A DNA stretch of 16,402 bases from Deltaproteobacteria bacterium (GTDB taxonomy: Bacteria; Desulfobacterota; Binatia; UBA12015), in contig DLYX01000174.1 of assembly GCA_003447545.1 (NCBI GenBank), positions 1-16,402 on the forward strand, written 5' to 3'. Positions 15,719 through 16,402 of the stretch are shown here, piece after piece. Numbering within the stretch: the first letter of the stretch is position 1; each line of letters opens with the position of its first letter. The translations under genes and the position numbers were made by a program. The notes below the pieces were generated by a model. It worked only from the letters and a program-made list of their open reading frames with translations, did not search any database and had not been told where the DNA came from.

Positions 15719-16402
15719 TCGAAAGGGACATTTCGGCTCGTTCGGAGGCCGCTACGTGAGCGAGACGCTCATGCCGGCGCTCGTGGAGTTGGAGGAGGCC
15801 TACCGGAGGATTCGGCGAGACCCGGAGTTCAAGAAGGAGTTTCGCGAATTGCTCTCGGAGTACGTCGGTCGCCCGACGCCTCTGACGCATGTGTCGCGCC
15901 TCAGTGATCAATTGGGTGGTGCGCAGATCTGGCTCAAACGAGAAGATCTCTGCCACACGGGTGCTCATAAAATCAACAATACCATCGGCCAGATTCTGAT
16001 CGCCCGGCGGATGGGGAAGAAACGGATCATTGCGGAGACGGGCGCGGGGCAGCACGGGGTTGCCTCGGCAACTGCCGCCGCACGCTTCGGCCTCGAATGC
16101 GAAGTTTTCATGGGCGCGGAGGATGTGCAGCGTCAGTCTCTGAACGTGTTTCGCATCAAGTTGTTGGGCGCCAAGGTTCGGGTGGTGGAAAGTGGTAGCC
16201 GGACCCTCAAGGATGCGATGAATGAAGCCCTACGCGACTGGATCACAAACGTCGAAGACACGTTTTATATGATCGGATCGGCGGCCGGCCCCCATCCCTA
16301 TCCCATGATGGTGCGGGATCTGCAGTCGGTCATCGGTACCGAGACGAAGCGGCAATATCGCAAGATTATTGGGGGACTGCCCGATGTCCTGGGCGCGTGC
16401 GT
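15702..16402 (+). CDS. trpB: Tryptophan synthase beta chain, 5' part (cut by window end)
   Basis: TrpB condenses indole with serine using PLP to make tryptophan. The first 233 codons are present and the gene runs off the window. The start [19 protein letters not shown] is typical of the main-line TrpB1 class. The PLP lysine is K90 in [16 protein letters not shown]. Downstream are [20 protein letters not shown], the COMM-type region [20 protein letters not shown], and [10 protein letters not shown]. The ATG at 15702 lies inside the trpF end, ten bases after GGAG (15688-15691). trpA, its usual partner, would be expected downstream but is not visible. Confidence 0.96.
   Translation, partial: MQNQPDRKGHFGSFGGRYVSETLMPALVELEEAYRRIRRDPEFKKEFRELLSEYVGRPTPLTHVSRLSDQLGGAQIWLKREDLCHTGAHKINNTIGQILIARRMGKKRIIAETGAGQHGVASATAAARFGLECEVFMGAEDVQRQSLNVFRIKLLGAKVRVVESGSRTLKDAMNEALRDWITNVEDTFYMIGSAAGPHPYPMMVRDLQSVIGTETKRQYRKIIGGLPDVLGAC

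Noticed and set aside
1..16402. A new multi-gene defence, mobile or secretion system
   Set aside because: Every gene but one belongs to a well-known housekeeping family, and the remaining one is a SPOR-domain protein. No transposase, integrase, repeat array, toxin-antitoxin pair or tRNA was found.

Overview
The window is one strand of densely packed housekeeping genes, all on the + strand. Moderately high GC, a zinc-type S14, ribosomal gene order L5-S14-S8-L6-L18-S5-L30-L15-secY-adk-map-infA-L36-S13-S11-rpoA-L17, and an RpoA amino-terminus of deltaproteobacterial style suggest an uncultured member of the Deltaproteobacteria sensu lato (Myxococcota, Desulfobacterota or Binatota grade). That placement is inference from gene order and remembered family sequences, not a phylogeny.

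Layout. Positions 1-4344 are the end of the spc operon: rplE (3' end only), rpsN, rpsH, rplF, rplR, rpsE, rpmD, rplO, secY. Positions 4357-6132 hold adk, map, infA and rpmJ. Positions 6146-8708 are the alpha operon: rpsM, rpsK, rpoA, rplQ. A 114-nt gap then leads to a second tight block: argS, a membrane-anchored SPOR-domain protein, and tryptophan biosynthesis genes trpE-G-D-C-F-B, with trpB cut by the window end. Several junctions in both blocks are overlaps of 4 or 17 nt, so translational coupling is likely.

The genes build and supply the translation and transcription machinery: ribosomal proteins, the SecY translocon, adenylate kinase, N-terminal Met removal, IF1, RNA polymerase alpha and arginyl-tRNA synthetase. 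The trp genes carry chorismate through anthranilate and indole-glycerol phosphate to tryptophan. No promoter, terminator or trp leader is clear inside the second block, so trp expression may depend on a promoter at or upstream of argS.

The most notable observation is at 7089-7184. The slot between rpsK and rpoA normally holds rpsD (ribosomal protein S4), and no S4 gene is there. The gap instead contains about 31 codons that align without gaps to the extreme carboxy-terminus of S4 and end in the motif VELYS plus a stop codon. This looks like the fossil tail of a deleted rpsD, implying that a working S4 gene lies elsewhere or that the assembly is collapsed here. Lesser observations are a hairpin inside the fossil, a hairpin that could mask the argS ribosome binding site, unusual catalytic-motif residues in TrpF and ArgS, an acidic extension on S11, and TTG starts on infA, rpmJ and rpoA. 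I found no mobile element, CRISPR array, tRNA or rRNA, and nothing that amounts to a new multi-gene system.
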